Part shown: positions 9,515 through 18,610 of the stretch, one piece after another
Layout of the letters: each line of letters begins with the position of its first letter
Numbering within the stretch: position 1 is the stretch's first letter
NCBI RefSeq assembly: GCF_016495405.1
Contig: NZ_CP044522.1
Location: 2,170,001-2,234,000 of the forward strand
Direction: 5' to 3'
DNA from: Cobetia sp. cqz5-12
GTDB taxonomy: Bacteria; Pseudomonadota; Gammaproteobacteria; Pseudomonadales; Halomonadaceae
Length of the DNA: 64,000 nt
The notes under the pieces: model-generated
Told to the model about the DNA's origin: nothing
Databases searched by the model: none
What the model saw: the letters and a program-made list of their open reading frames with translations, nothing else
Position numbers and translations under genes: made by a program

Positions 9515-9727
9515 TCGGGTTTTCCAAGACCTCTTGCGTACGAAACGCTCGACCATGGGGTGTCATCAGCGTGTATTGCCAAGGAGTGCATCCAGCGATT
9601 CAAGAGGACCAACCTTGGTGCAGGCCCCGCCAACAGGGAGTTTGACGATATTCCCCTTTGCATGATGCCGTGCCTTTTACAACGCCAGCGTGTCCCGAGT
9701 CCGTGTCGGGGCATGATTTCATGGGTA

Positions 9728-9747
9728 ACTGTATATTTATCCACCCC
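9728..9747. repeat. 20-bp direct repeat, copy 2 (possible operator)
   Basis: ACTGTATATTTATCCACCCC, one base different from the copy 233 bp to the left and in the same orientation. It lies between the start of dctP and the start of the MFS gene. Confidence 0.6.
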
Positions 9748-9959
9748 ATTACATCCTTGAGACAAACTTCACGATATGTCGCCTTTCAACCACGCAATGG
9801 CGCACCACGGGTCGCAGATAGCGGATTCGGCCGGTAGACTGAGCGCCGTTCCCGCAAGGACCGATCACGACTGACCACCACCACGCACGCAAGTGTCGTA
9901 CCTGACATCTCGTCGGCACCGCTTGAACGGTCCCGACCCTGACCGATGAGGCCCCTTCC

Positions 9960-11561
9960 ATGCCGCACCCCCAGCAGGAAGCCGTACCCACTCCCACCTT
10001 CGAGACCGAGCCGCTCGACACGTCGCCCAAACGACTGCAGCCGACCAGCAGTCTCGGCGCAGCGGTCGTTCTGTGGTCGCTGCTGCTGGGAATGGGGATG
10101 CTGATGCTGGCCAACGGGCTGCAGGGCAGTCTGTTGGGGATTCGTGCTTCCTCGGAAGGCTTCAGCAACACCATGACGGGCATCATCATGTCGGCGTACT
10201 TCGCCGGCTTCCTGCTGGGCTCGACACTTGCACCGCGCAAGCTGCGTCGGGTCGGCCATGTGCGCACCTTCGCGGCGCTGGCCTCCATCACCTCGGTGTG
10301 TATCCTGATCCACGCACTCTATGTGGTGCCCGAGGTGTGGATCGCGATGCGCTTCATCACCGGTTTCGCCTTCGCCGGTCTCTACGTGGTGGCAGAAAGC
10401 TGGCTCAACAGCCAGGCGACCAACCAGATGCGGGGCCGCCTGCTGGCCATCTACATGGTGATCACCTATCTGGGCATGGGCGGCGGCCAGTTGCTGCTCA
10501 ACGTCGCCAACCCGAATACCTATCTGCTGTTCATCCTGGTCTCGGTGATCATGTCCTTGGCGCTGGTGCCAATGCTGCTTTCCGCCTCACCGCAACCGGA
10601 AGGCGCACAGCCGGAGGCCATGGGGCTGGTGCGCCTGCTGCGCCTCGCGCCGCTGGGCACCCTGGGCGGCTTCGCCACCGGTATCGCCAACGGCACCGTC
10701 TTCGGCATGGGCGCGGTGTATGCCGACCGCGCCGGCCTGCCGGTGCAGGAAGTCTCCTGGTTCATGGGTGCCTTCATCCTGGGGGCCGCCCTGCTGCAAT
10801 GGCCGCTGGGCAAACTCTCCGACAAGCTCTCGGCCAAGAAGGTGATTCTGGGTTGCAGTCTCGGGGCGATCGCGCTGTCCATCGGCGGCGTGCCGTTCAG
10901 TGGTGGCAGCATGCTGACCATGGCGCTGCTGGGGGCGGGGCTCGGCGGGCTGATCCTGACCCAGTACTCGCTGTTCCTGGCGGCGGCCAACAACCTGCTG
11001 ACCACGCCACAAATCATCTCCGCCAGCGGCACGCTGGTACTGATGCATGGCGCGGGCGCGATTCTGGGCCCGCTCACCGCGGGTCTGCTGATGGAGCGCT
11101 TCGGGGCCGTCGGCTTCCTCTACACCCTGACCGCCATTCACGTACTGATCGTGATTCTGGCCGCCAGTGTCACCAGCAAGCCGCGACAGGTGCTGGATGC
11201 CGAGGAAGGCGATCACCCCGGTCACTATGTGGTGGCGCCCTCCACCACCAGTCCGCTGAGTGCCGCCTGGGTCGAGGAAGCCATCACCGAGCCGGAAACC
11301 GGTCAGCTGGAATTCGACTTCGATGCCGAACCTGAGCCGGAGCCGAGCGAGGAAGAACTCGCCGCCCAGCAACAGGAAGCAACCTCCGAAGCAGAAGAAG
11401 GCGTCGTGCAGCAGGTCGACAATGAGGAAGGCGTGATGAACGACCGCGTCACCGGCATGGAAGACGACTGGCACCTGGATGGCCATATCGACGAGCAGGC
11501 ACAGCACCTCAGCGAAGAGGAACGTCGCGTCAAGTCGGAGCCGGAGCGTGAGAGCTACTGA
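9960..11561 (+). CDS. MFS transporter with a long acidic C-terminal tail
   Basis: A 533-residue major facilitator superfamily protein resembling the YcaD group. The first of 12 helices starts at about residue 33. The family motif between helices 2 and 3 (LAPRKLRRVGH) and its second-half counterpart (LGKLSDKLSAKK) are visible. About residues 405-533 form a soluble, strongly acidic tail with many Glu/Pro repeats (EPEPEPSEEE), absent from typical MFS proteins of about 400 residues. GAGG lies about 10 bases before the ATG. The gene is monocistronic, ending at the terminator at 11592. The substrate is unknown. Confidence 0.82.
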   Translation: MPHPQQEAVPTPTFETEPLDTSPKRLQPTSSLGAAVVLWSLLLGMGMLMLANGLQGSLLGIRASSEGFSNTMTGIIMSAYFAGFLLGSTLAPRKLRRVGHVRTFAALASITSVCILIHALYVVPEVWIAMRFITGFAFAGLYVVAESWLNSQATNQMRGRLLAIYMVITYLGMGGGQLLLNVANPNTYLLFILVSVIMSLALVPMLLSASPQPEGAQPEAMGLVRLLRLAPLGTLGGFATGIANGTVFGMGAVYADRAGLPVQEVSWFMGAFILGAALLQWPLGKLSDKLSAKKVILGCSLGAIALSIGGVPFSGGSMLTMALLGAGLGGLILTQYSLFLAAANNLLTTPQIISASGTLVLMHGAGAILGPLTAGLLMERFGAVGFLYTLTAIHVLIVILAASVTSKPRQVLDAEEGDHPGHYVVAPSTTSPLSAAWVEEAITEPETGQLEFDFDAEPEPEPSEEELAAQQQEATSEAEEGVVQQVDNEEGVMNDRVTGMEDDWHLDGHIDEQAQHLSEEERRVKSEPERESY

Positions 11562-11591
11562 TCACGTCTGACGACATGCTCGAGTGATAGA

Positions 11592-11623
11592 CAAGAACAC
11601 CGCCTCTCGGGGCGGTGTTCTTG
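11592..11623. terminator. Terminator between the MFS gene and fliA
   Basis: CAAGAACACCGCC pairs with GGCGGTGTTCTTG (13 bp) around a 6-base loop. It lies downstream of both convergent genes, the MFS gene ending at 11561 and fliA ending at 11763. Confidence 0.85.
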
Positions 11624-11762
11624 GTTGGGGCGGGCGACACAGGGACAGGAGAAACTGAGATAGGAGGAACAAGGGCAGGCGTAACAGCAAGACGGTTCAG
11701 CAAAAGGATAAAGCTCGGGGAAACGAAGAAGGCTCAAAACGATAGAGTCTCAGGATAGAGGC

Positions 11763-12521
11763 TCAGCGGCGACGCTTGCCCGCCCGCGCTACCAGATGCG
11801 GCGCCAGCACTCCCTGCAGACGGCGTACGGCCTGGGAATGCAGCTGCGAGACACGCGATTCGGTGACATCGAGTACCGCGCCGATCTCCTTGAGGTTGAG
11901 CTTCTCCTGATAATAGAGCGCCATCAACAGCTTCTCGCGCTCCGGCAGCCGCGCGATGGCCTCATTCAAGGCCCGCCGCGTATCGGCCTCTTCCAGCGCA
12001 TCATGCGGCAAGGCAAACGGCGTGGTGAAGGGCGTCGCCTCGGGCGAGGCATGACCACCCGCCAGCCCGCCTTCCTCATCCATCATCTCGTCCAGCGACA
12101 TCACCATGCCATTGTTGGTATCCAGCAGCAGGCGTCGGTAATCCTCCAGCTCAAGCCCCATGACAGCGGCGATCTGGGTCTCCTCGGGCGGATAGCCCAG
12201 GCTCTGCTCCAGTTGCTGGATCACGCTCTCAAGCTCGCGCCCGGCCCGGCGCACACTGCGCGGCAACCAGTCTCGCGAGCGCAGCTCATCGAGCATCGCA
12301 CCCCGGATGCGCTGACTGGCATAGGTGGCAAAGCTGGCACCGTGGCCCTGCTCATAGCGGCCCACGCATTCGCACAACCCCAACATGCCGGCCTGAATCA
12401 GATCCTCGAGATCGACACTCGCTGGCAAGCGCACCTGCAACTGCAGCGCGATCCGGCGCACCAGCGGCTGATACTCGGTGTAGATATCCTGCTGGGCCAT
12501 GCGCCCTTTGGCGGTATACAT
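11763..12521 (-). CDS. fliA: Flagellar sigma factor FliA (sigma-28)
   Basis: RNA polymerase sigma factor for late flagellar genes. At 252 residues it matches E. coli FliA (239). Region 2 carries LRLPASVDLEDLIQAG-like sequence and FATYASQRIRGAMLDELRSRDW. Region 4 carries LPEREKLLMALYYQEKLNLKEIG and the helix-turn-helix VTESRVSQLHSQAVRRL. MYTAKGRM at the chosen start aligns with the MNSLYTAEG start of E. coli FliA and has AGGA upstream; an ATG at 12545 would add 8 residues. The sigma-28 promoters found in this window fit its known specificity. It is blocked by FlgM, encoded at 39729. It stands alone, divergent from fliC. Confidence 0.95.
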   Translation of the reverse strand: MYTAKGRMAQQDIYTEYQPLVRRIALQLQVRLPASVDLEDLIQAGMLGLCECVGRYEQGHGASFATYASQRIRGAMLDELRSRDWLPRSVRRAGRELESVIQQLEQSLGYPPEETQIAAVMGLELEDYRRLLLDTNNGMVMSLDEMMDEEGGLAGGHASPEATPFTTPFALPHDALEEADTRRALNEAIARLPEREKLLMALYYQEKLNLKEIGAVLDVTESRVSQLHSQAVRRLQGVLAPHLVARAGKRRR

Positions 12522-12840
12522 CGGCGTCCTGGTCCTCGCTTGCATCCCTCGGGGTCGTTTGACTCAGGGTCGTGCCCCCATCCTCGGGACTCCTGTTCCC
12601 AGCGTATTGTCGCGCCCCCGCCACAAACCATTCGCTCGAATAGCTACCCTCAGCGACGGCTTTCCTGCCTTACGTCGCCACTCCGCCTCGGGGAGACGGA
12701 AACGAAGGCAGGCTGGAAGAGACAGAAAGGTAAGACGAGACACGCCCCCACCAGCAGGTCGACGAATGTCGCGAGCATCTCGCGGGCAGAGCCAGAAACT
12801 CAGCCGGAACGAGCAACATCAAAAGGCCGCAAAAAATTTC
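12522..12840. other. Divergent region between fliA and fliC
   Basis: No gene is seen. The region should contain the FlhDC-dependent promoter of fliA, but no reliable FlhDC box can be called by eye. An inverted repeat, CCTGCCTT at 12664 and AAGGCAGG at 12705, is present without an obvious function. Confidence 0.4.
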
Positions 12841-12867
12841 TAAAGTTCTGTCGCGCCGCGACGATAA
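12841..12867 (+). promoter_or_regulatory. Sigma-28 promoter of fliC
   Basis: TAAAGTTC, an 11-bp spacer, and GACGATAA. This matches the FliA consensus TAAAGTTT-N11-GCCGATAA at 7 of 8 positions in each box. It lies 71 bp before the fliC ATG. Confidence 0.88.
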
Positions 12868-12938
12868 CTGAAGCAACGGCACAGGAGTCGTTACTGGCGA
12901 CACGCCATCTATCTCCCCATTACGACAGGAAGTGACAC

Positions 12939-14084
12939 ATGGCTTCAGTGATCAATACCAACACCCTTTCCATGGTGACTCAGCAGAACCTGAATCAGTC
13001 CCAGAACGCCCTGAACACCTCCATGGAACGTCTGTCCTCCGGCCTGCGCATCAACAGCGCCAAGGACGACGCCGCCGGCCAGGCCATCGCCAACCGCATG
13101 GATTCCCAGATCACCGGCCTGTCCCAGGCACAGCGTAACGCCAACGACGGCATCTCTGTTGCACAGACCGCTGAAGGCGCATTGAACCAGGTCAACGATA
13201 ACCTGCAGCGAGTCCGTGAGCTGACTGTCCAGGCACAGAACGGCACCAACAATGCCGATGACCTGAGCTCCATCCAAGATGAAATCACCATGCGTCTTGA
13301 GGAGATTGATCGTATCTCCGAGCAGACAAGCTTCAATGGTATTGACGTACTTGCCGCAGACCAAGGTCTTGAAATTCAGGTAGGTGCCAATGACGGCGAA
13401 AAAATTACAATTGACCTTAAACAAACAGATGTAGCCTCATTATCTCTCACTAATTTTGACCCTACACAACAAGCAGAACCTGAGCTGGGCGAAGTAGTTG
13501 CAGTCAATAGCACTTTGGGTGAAATCTACGAAGTTAAAGATGAAGATGGAACTATTGCTCAGTATGCAGCAAAAGATGATGATGGGAATCTTATCGCTCT
13601 GGCAGATGCTGGTGGTGATAAGAGTGATGGTACTAATTGGTCGGCAATCACCTACACAGACGAAGATGGTAATACTGAAAATGCCACATTGGCACTAAAT
13701 GATTCAGGCGTAGCGACAGTCGGTGCTACAGCAGAAGACGGGGATTTTTATACTGTCACAGATGGCGCTGACTGGAGCTCTGCTGTCGCTGGGACAGCAG
13801 TAACCACTCAACCTGGAGCACTGGCCCAAATCGATGCTGCTCTCAAGCAAATCGACAGCCAGCGTTCCGACCTCGGTGCCGTGCAGAACCGTTTCGATTC
13901 TGCCATCACCAACCTGGCGACGACTGAAACCAACCTGGCGTCTGCCCAGTCGCGTATTCAGGATGCTGACTATGCAGAAGAAGTCTCCAGCATGACCACT
14001 GCACAGATTCTGCAGCAGGCAGGGACTTCCATGCTGACCCAGGCCAACCAGGTGCCGCAGAACGTGCTGTCACTGCTGGGCTGA
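12939..14084 (+). CDS. fliC: Flagellin
   Basis: Filament subunit of 381 residues. The N-terminal D0/D1 region (residues 1 to about 140) carries the classic MERLSSGLRINSAKDDAAGQAIANR, and the C-terminal D1/D0 region (about 290-381) ends in QANQVPQNVLSLLG. The central part (about residues 145-285) is a variable, acidic Asp/Gly/Thr-rich surface domain. Its DNA (about 13,330-13,800) is clearly richer in A and T than the flanks. AGGAAG lies six bases before the ATG. The gene is transcribed from a sigma-28 promoter and ends at a strong terminator at 14244. No second flagellin gene lies in this window. Confidence 0.97.
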   Translation: MASVINTNTLSMVTQQNLNQSQNALNTSMERLSSGLRINSAKDDAAGQAIANRMDSQITGLSQAQRNANDGISVAQTAEGALNQVNDNLQRVRELTVQAQNGTNNADDLSSIQDEITMRLEEIDRISEQTSFNGIDVLAADQGLEIQVGANDGEKITIDLKQTDVASLSLTNFDPTQQAEPELGEVVAVNSTLGEIYEVKDEDGTIAQYAAKDDDGNLIALADAGGDKSDGTNWSAITYTDEDGNTENATLALNDSGVATVGATAEDGDFYTVTDGADWSSAVAGTAVTTQPGALAQIDAALKQIDSQRSDLGAVQNRFDSAITNLATTETNLASAQSRIQDADYAEEVSSMTTAQILQQAGTSMLTQANQVPQNVLSLLG

Positions 14085-14243
14085 TCTCTGGCTCGCATGC
14101 TGCATGGGCCTGTCACTCATCAAGAGTGGCAGGCCCGCAGCTGGCAGAGGATAGTGGCCTTGTTGATATGGGTCCTTTTAGTTAACAGCGCTCTTGCATT
14201 TCAACCTCAGCCAGCGATAACCAGCAGCACCAGCGGCAAACAA

Positions 14244-14275
14244 AAAAAGGGCAGACGCATAGCGTCTGCCCTTTT
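14244..14275. terminator. Bidirectional terminator between fliC and fliE
   Basis: AAAAGGGCAGACGC pairs with GCGTCTGCCCTTTT, with A-rich and T-rich flanks. It serves fliC from the left and fliE from the right. Confidence 0.9.
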
Positions 14276-14296
14276 TCATTGGAATGCGAGTTTTAA

Positions 14297-14659
14297 TCAC
14301 ACCGCCATATTCATGATTTCCTTGTAGGCGCTGAGCAACTTGTTGCGCACCTGCACGGTCATCTCGAATTCCAGTGAGGCCTTCTGGCCCGCCACCATGA
14401 CCTGATCGAGGCTGACATCCGGGCTGCCCAACTCGAAGGCCTTGGCCTGCCCTGCCGCGACCTGCTGTGACTGGCTGACGCGCGCCAGCGAATCCTTGAG
14501 CATGCCGGCAAAGCCCTGCGCATCCGCGCCGCTGGCCTCTGACACTGCGCCTACCGGCTGAGCGTTGCTCCCGGCCGCCTGCGCCGCCATCTGATCGAGC
14601 TGCTGCAGACTGCCCGTCATCGCGGATGACATCGCCGCGCCGACTGCCTCAATCGCCAT
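14297..14659 (-). CDS. fliE: Flagellar hook-basal body protein FliE
   Basis: A 120-residue FliE, the junction protein between the MS-ring and the rod. The conserved C-terminus is present (VSLDQVMVAGQKASLEFEM, VQVRNKLLSAYKEIMNM), and the N-terminal part is variable and alanine-rich. AAGGAGAGG lies just before the ATG. It is divergent from fliF, as in E. coli. The 269-bp intergenic region between them must hold both promoters, but no sigma-28 site is seen there. Confidence 0.95.
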   Translation of the reverse strand: MAIEAVGAAMSSAMTGSLQQLDQMAAQAAGSNAQPVGAVSEASGADAQGFAGMLKDSLARVSQSQQVAAGQAKAFELGSPDVSLDQVMVAGQKASLEFEMTVQVRNKLLSAYKEIMNMAV

Positions 14660-14928
14660 CTCGCCTCTCCTTTCTCAACGCGCGCCATTCATCTGCCGCT
14701 TTCAGTGGGGCTCAGACTACCAGTCAGTCGAGTGGCTGAAGGTGACTAATACCCCTGTTTTGCGACGCTATTCGTCTGATTGGATATGCGCTCAGCTTCG
14801 ATAATGGCCAGCCTACGCAAAAAGGCGATGCGAAACGTGAGGTTGTTGGCCCTTCGCTTTCACGTCTCGCCCTGCTTGCTGGAATCACCCGCTGCGAGTT
14901 CAGACCACGGCGCTTATCGGACATCTGC

Positions 14929-16695
14929 ATGAGTACACCCAGCCAGACAGCGCCCCAGTCGGGCACCTCGTCGACGTCATCATCACCGGACAAGCCAGCC
15001 AATCCCTTGCTGGCGCGCCTGGCGGCATTGCCACGCCTGCCGCTCATCATGGCGGCTGCCTTCAGCGTGGCCGTCATTGTCGCGTTGTTGCTGTGGGGCG
15101 CTGGCACCCAGTGGAGCGTGCTCTATCGCGACCTGCCCGCCAGCGAAGGCGGCGAGATCGTCGCACAGCTGGAGCAGACCGGCGTGCCCTATCGACTGAG
15201 CAATGAAGGCGCCACCGTCGAGGTCCCCAAGGAAGATGTCTATCGCCTGCGCCTAGCACTTGCCCAGCAGGGCCTGCCCAGTCAGGGCGGTTCCGGCTTC
15301 GAACTGATGGATACCCAGGCCTTCGGCATCAGCCAGTTCACCGAACACGTCAATTATCAGCGCGCCCTGTCCGGCGAACTGTCGCGCACCATCGCCAGTC
15401 TCGAGCCGGTGTCCAGCGCCCGTGTGCACCTGGCGCTGCCGGAAGATTCCGTCTTCGTGCGCGAGCGCCGCCCAGCGACGGCCTCCGTCGTGGTTGAACT
15501 CAAGGGCGGCCAGCAGCTCAAGGCACGTCAGATCCAGGCCATCCAGCATCTGGTGGCCGGCAGCGTGCAGGGCCTGGCAAGCGAAGATATCACTGTCGTC
15601 GACCAGGACGGCAATCCGCTGTCGCGCCCGGCGGGCGATGCGCTCAACCTCGATGGCAGTGCGCTGGAATACGCCCAGGCCCTGGAGCGCAGCTATCAAT
15701 CGCGCATCAATGCCCTGCTGACGCCACTGGTGGGACGCGACAACTTCCGCGCCGAGGTCAGCGCTCAGCTCGACTTCTCCCACGCCGAAGAGACCGAAGA
15801 GCACTACACGCCCAACCAGCAACCGGGCAGCGCAGCAGTGCGCAGTGAACAGCTCAACAACACCGGCGCCGGCGAGATGCTCGGCATCGGCGGCGTGCCG
15901 GGCGCCCTCTCCAACACGCCCCCGGGAATTGCCGCCTCGCCCATCAATGCCGATGACGCGGCGAATGCTGATGGCAGAACACAGACAGACGACGCGGCCA
16001 GCGGTCTGAGCAACTATCAGCGCAGCAGCACCATCAACTATGAAGTCAACAAGCGCGTGCGCCACACCCGTGCTCGCCTGGGTCGCCTCGACAATCTCTC
16101 GGTGGCGGTGGTGATCAATCACCGTCGCAGCATGGACAGTGACGGCAACCCGATCAGCGAGCCGCTCGCTGCTGACCAGCTGGCACAGATCGATTCGCTG
16201 GTGCGCGAGGCGATGGGCTTCAATGCCGAACGTGGCGATAGCCTAAGCGTGATCAATGCGCCCTTCATGACCGCCGAACAGCAGAACGCCGGCCCGCCGC
16301 AGCAATGGTGGGAGAAGTGGCTGAACAATCCCGAGATGCAGGCGCTGGCCATCGAGCTTGGCCGCTACCTGATCATCGGTTTCATCGCCTGGCTGCTGTA
16401 TCGCAAGTTGCTGCGCCCGCTGCTGCGTCCGCAGGAGGCCTACCAGACCATCGGTCAGCCGCCCGGCACTCAGGCAGCCGGCAGCGCCGCGGGTGGCATC
16501 GCCGGCATGGAGTCAGGCCTGGCGACGGCCAACGGTGAGCTGGGCAGCATGATGGCGAGTCAGACAGCACCGGCCAGCGGCCCGCGCACGCCGACCACCT
16601 ATCAGCAGAACCTCAAGGATGCACGTGACATGGCCCGCGATGATCCGCGCATGGTCGCCATGATCCTCAAGAACTGGATGAGTCACCATGAGTAA
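14929..16695 (+). CDS. fliF: Flagellar MS-ring protein FliF
   Basis: MS-ring builder, 588 residues, with membrane helices near residues 38-58 and about 480-500. Between them are ring-building motifs, including QRALSGELSRTIASLEPVSSARVHLALPE. The cytoplasmic C-terminus (ARDMARDDPRMVAMILKNWM) is the segment that binds FliG. A Ser/Thr-rich N-terminal tail of about 25 residues and an Ala/Gly/Asp-rich insert around residue 330 are variable. It is the first gene of the fliF-K run and overlaps fliG by 8 bp. Confidence 0.96.
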   Translation: MSTPSQTAPQSGTSSTSSSPDKPANPLLARLAALPRLPLIMAAAFSVAVIVALLLWGAGTQWSVLYRDLPASEGGEIVAQLEQTGVPYRLSNEGATVEVPKEDVYRLRLALAQQGLPSQGGSGFELMDTQAFGISQFTEHVNYQRALSGELSRTIASLEPVSSARVHLALPEDSVFVRERRPATASVVVELKGGQQLKARQIQAIQHLVAGSVQGLASEDITVVDQDGNPLSRPAGDALNLDGSALEYAQALERSYQSRINALLTPLVGRDNFRAEVSAQLDFSHAEETEEHYTPNQQPGSAAVRSEQLNNTGAGEMLGIGGVPGALSNTPPGIAASPINADDAANADGRTQTDDAASGLSNYQRSSTINYEVNKRVRHTRARLGRLDNLSVAVVINHRRSMDSDGNPISEPLAADQLAQIDSLVREAMGFNAERGDSLSVINAPFMTAEQQNAGPPQQWWEKWLNNPEMQALAIELGRYLIIGFIAWLLYRKLLRPLLRPQEAYQTIGQPPGTQAAGSAAGGIAGMESGLATANGELGSMMASQTAPASGPRTPTTYQQNLKDARDMARDDPRMVAMILKNWMSHHE

Positions 16696-17686
16696 GACAC
16701 TGACGAACATGGAACGCAGCGCTGCCCTGATCATGAGCCTCGACGAGGACAGCGCCGCAGAGGTCTTCAAGTTCCTGTCTGCCCAGGAGATCCAACAGCT
16801 CAGCGCGACGATGACCAACATGCCGCAGGTCACTCAGGAGCAGATGGCGAAGACGCTGGAGGCATTCCACGCCGACAGCGAGCAGTTCAGCGCCGTCAAC
16901 CTGCTCTCCACTGACCATATCCGCTCGGTGCTGGTGAAGGCGCTGGGTCAGGAGCGTGCCAGCTCGCTGCTCGAAGACATCTACGAGAGCTCCGGTCAGA
17001 ACAATGGCATCGAGACGCTGAACCTGATGGAGCCGCCGCTGGTGGCCGAGATGATCCGCGACGAGCACCCGCAGATCATCGCCACCATCATGGTGCACCT
17101 GGAGCGCCATCAGGCCTCGCAGATTCTCGAGCACTTCTCCGACACCCTGCGCAACGATGTGCTGCTGCGTATCGCCACCTTCAGTGGCGTGCAGCCGGCA
17201 GCCCTGCAGGAACTGACCGAAGTGCTGAGCAACATGCTCAGTGGCCAGAACCTCAAGCGCAGCAAGATGGGCGGCATTCGTACCGCGGCCGAGATACTCA
17301 ACCTGATGCCGGGGCAGCAGGAAGAGCAGGTGCTCGAGGCGATGCGCCACCACGACGAGAGTCTGGCGCAGCAGATCATCGACGAGATGTTCGTGTTCGA
17401 GAATCTGGTCGGGCTCGAGGACCGCTCCATCCAGCTGCTGCTCAAGGAAATCGACAACGAGACGCTGGTCACGGCGCTCAAGGGCTCCCCCGAGGCGATC
17501 ATCCAGAAATTCCTGCAGAACATGTCGCAGCGTGCCGCCGAGATGCTGCGTGATGACATGGAGGCGCGTGGCCCGGTGCGTGTCAGCCAGGTCGAGGCCG
17601 AACAGAAGAGCATCCTGCAGACGGTACGTCGACTCGCCGACAGCGGCGAGATCGTGATCAACAGCGGTGGCGAGGACTATGTCTAG
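16688..17686 (+). CDS. fliG: Flagellar motor switch protein FliG
   Basis: A 332-residue rotor protein, the same length as E. coli FliG (331). The EHPQ motif (DEHPQIIATIMVHL) in the middle domain and the C-terminal torque helix with alternating charges (LEDRSIQLLLKEIDNETL) are both present. It binds FliF through its N-terminus, FliM through its middle domain, and interacts with MotA electrostatically. It overlaps fliF by 8 bp and abuts fliH, which suggests tight translational coupling. Confidence 0.97.
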   Translation: MSKTLTNMERSAALIMSLDEDSAAEVFKFLSAQEIQQLSATMTNMPQVTQEQMAKTLEAFHADSEQFSAVNLLSTDHIRSVLVKALGQERASSLLEDIYESSGQNNGIETLNLMEPPLVAEMIRDEHPQIIATIMVHLERHQASQILEHFSDTLRNDVLLRIATFSGVQPAALQELTEVLSNMLSGQNLKRSKMGGIRTAAEILNLMPGQQEEQVLEAMRHHDESLAQQIIDEMFVFENLVGLEDRSIQLLLKEIDNETLVTALKGSPEAIIQKFLQNMSQRAAEMLRDDMEARGPVRVSQVEAEQKSILQTVRRLADSGEIVINSGGEDYV

Positions 17687-18600
17687 TGAGCGCCATGTCC
17701 AGTTCTGATCCGCATCATGACGCGCCTGAGCCGTGGACCGAGCACGACGTGGCGAGCAGCGACGACATGCATCAATGGCAGCCGCTGGAACTCGACGCGC
17801 TGGATGGCAAGCCCACAGCGTCTCAGTCGGGTGGCGGCTTTCAAGCTGGCATGCCGCACACTGCGGCGCCGGATGTCGGTCTGATCCGGCGCATGGCACA
17901 GCGTGCTCGCTCGACCTTCGAGCAGGAGACGCTAGAGCAGCAACAGGCGGCACGTGACGAAGGCTATGCCGCGGGTGAGAAAGCCGGTTATGAAGCGGGT
18001 CTGGCGCGTGCAAGGCAGGAAGCCGCCGAGCAGGCGGCGCATCAGGCCGAGGCCGCCCAGCAGGCACTCGAACAACAGGCCGCCCAGCTGGAACCGCTGA
18101 TCGAGAACCTGCAGCAGTCGCTGGCGTGCCTGGATGAGCAGATCAGCGATGAGCTGGCGGCGCTGGCCATCAGCGTCGGTCAGCATCTGGCCCGCGAGGC
18201 ATTTCGTGCCCACCCGGAGCACATCATCGACAGCGTGCGCAGCCTGCTGGCGGCTGACCCGCCGCTGATCGGCCGCCCGCGCCTGTATCTGAATCCTGAC
18301 GACCTGCCGCGCGTCGAGCAGGCGATGGGCGAACAGCTCGCCAGGCTGGGCTGGCAATGTCTGCCGGACGCCAGCCTGAGCCTCGGCGGGTGTCGCGCCG
18401 AGGCCGACAGCGGCTGTCACGATGCCAGCCTCGAGAGCCGCCTGGACATGCTGTCACGCCAGCTGCGCCATCGCGGCAGCGCCGATGGCAGCCTGCATGG
18501 CAAGGACGAGGCCAGCGGCTCGCGCATCGTGCAACGCCAGGCGTCAGAACATGCACAGCCAGAGCAGGCACGCACTGAGCTGGCAGGAGATCGCACATGA
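17686..18600 (+). CDS. fliH: Flagellar export regulator FliH
   Basis: A 304-residue peripheral stator of the FliI ATPase. The family GxxxG run is visible (GYAAGEKAGYEAGL, about residues 92-105), followed by a long Ala/Gln/Glu coiled coil and the C-terminal FliI-binding domain (LAALAISVGQHLAREAF). The first 80 residues and the last 50 are poorly conserved. The start may be the GTG at 17686, which overlaps the fliG stop by one base, or the ATG at 17695. Confidence 0.93.
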   Translation: MSAMSSSDPHHDAPEPWTEHDVASSDDMHQWQPLELDALDGKPTASQSGGGFQAGMPHTAAPDVGLIRRMAQRARSTFEQETLEQQQAARDEGYAAGEKAGYEAGLARARQEAAEQAAHQAEAAQQALEQQAAQLEPLIENLQQSLACLDEQISDELAALAISVGQHLAREAFRAHPEHIIDSVRSLLAADPPLIGRPRLYLNPDDLPRVEQAMGEQLARLGWQCLPDASLSLGGCRAEADSGCHDASLESRLDMLSRQLRHRGSADGSLHGKDEASGSRIVQRQASEHAQPEQARTELAGDRT

Positions 18601-18610
18601 GTGACACGCC

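Larger units (their letters stand above)
9359..9959. other. Divergent intergenic region between the TRAP operon and the MFS gene
   Basis: About 600 bp with no supported gene. It must hold the promoters of dctP (leftward) and the MFS gene (rightward). Its one clear structure is a pair of near-identical 20-bp direct repeats, described separately. Small open frames here show no protein-like features. Confidence 0.5.

Noticed and set aside
9493-9765. A 90-codon leftward open frame between dctP and the MFS gene
   Set aside because: It spans the two 20-bp repeats and has no coding signature. The repeats are better explained as regulatory sites.
14820-14880. A possible sigma-54 promoter before fliF (TTGGCCC-N5-TTTC)
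   Set aside because: The essential GC of the -12 element is missing, and the window has an FlhDC rather than a FleQ system.
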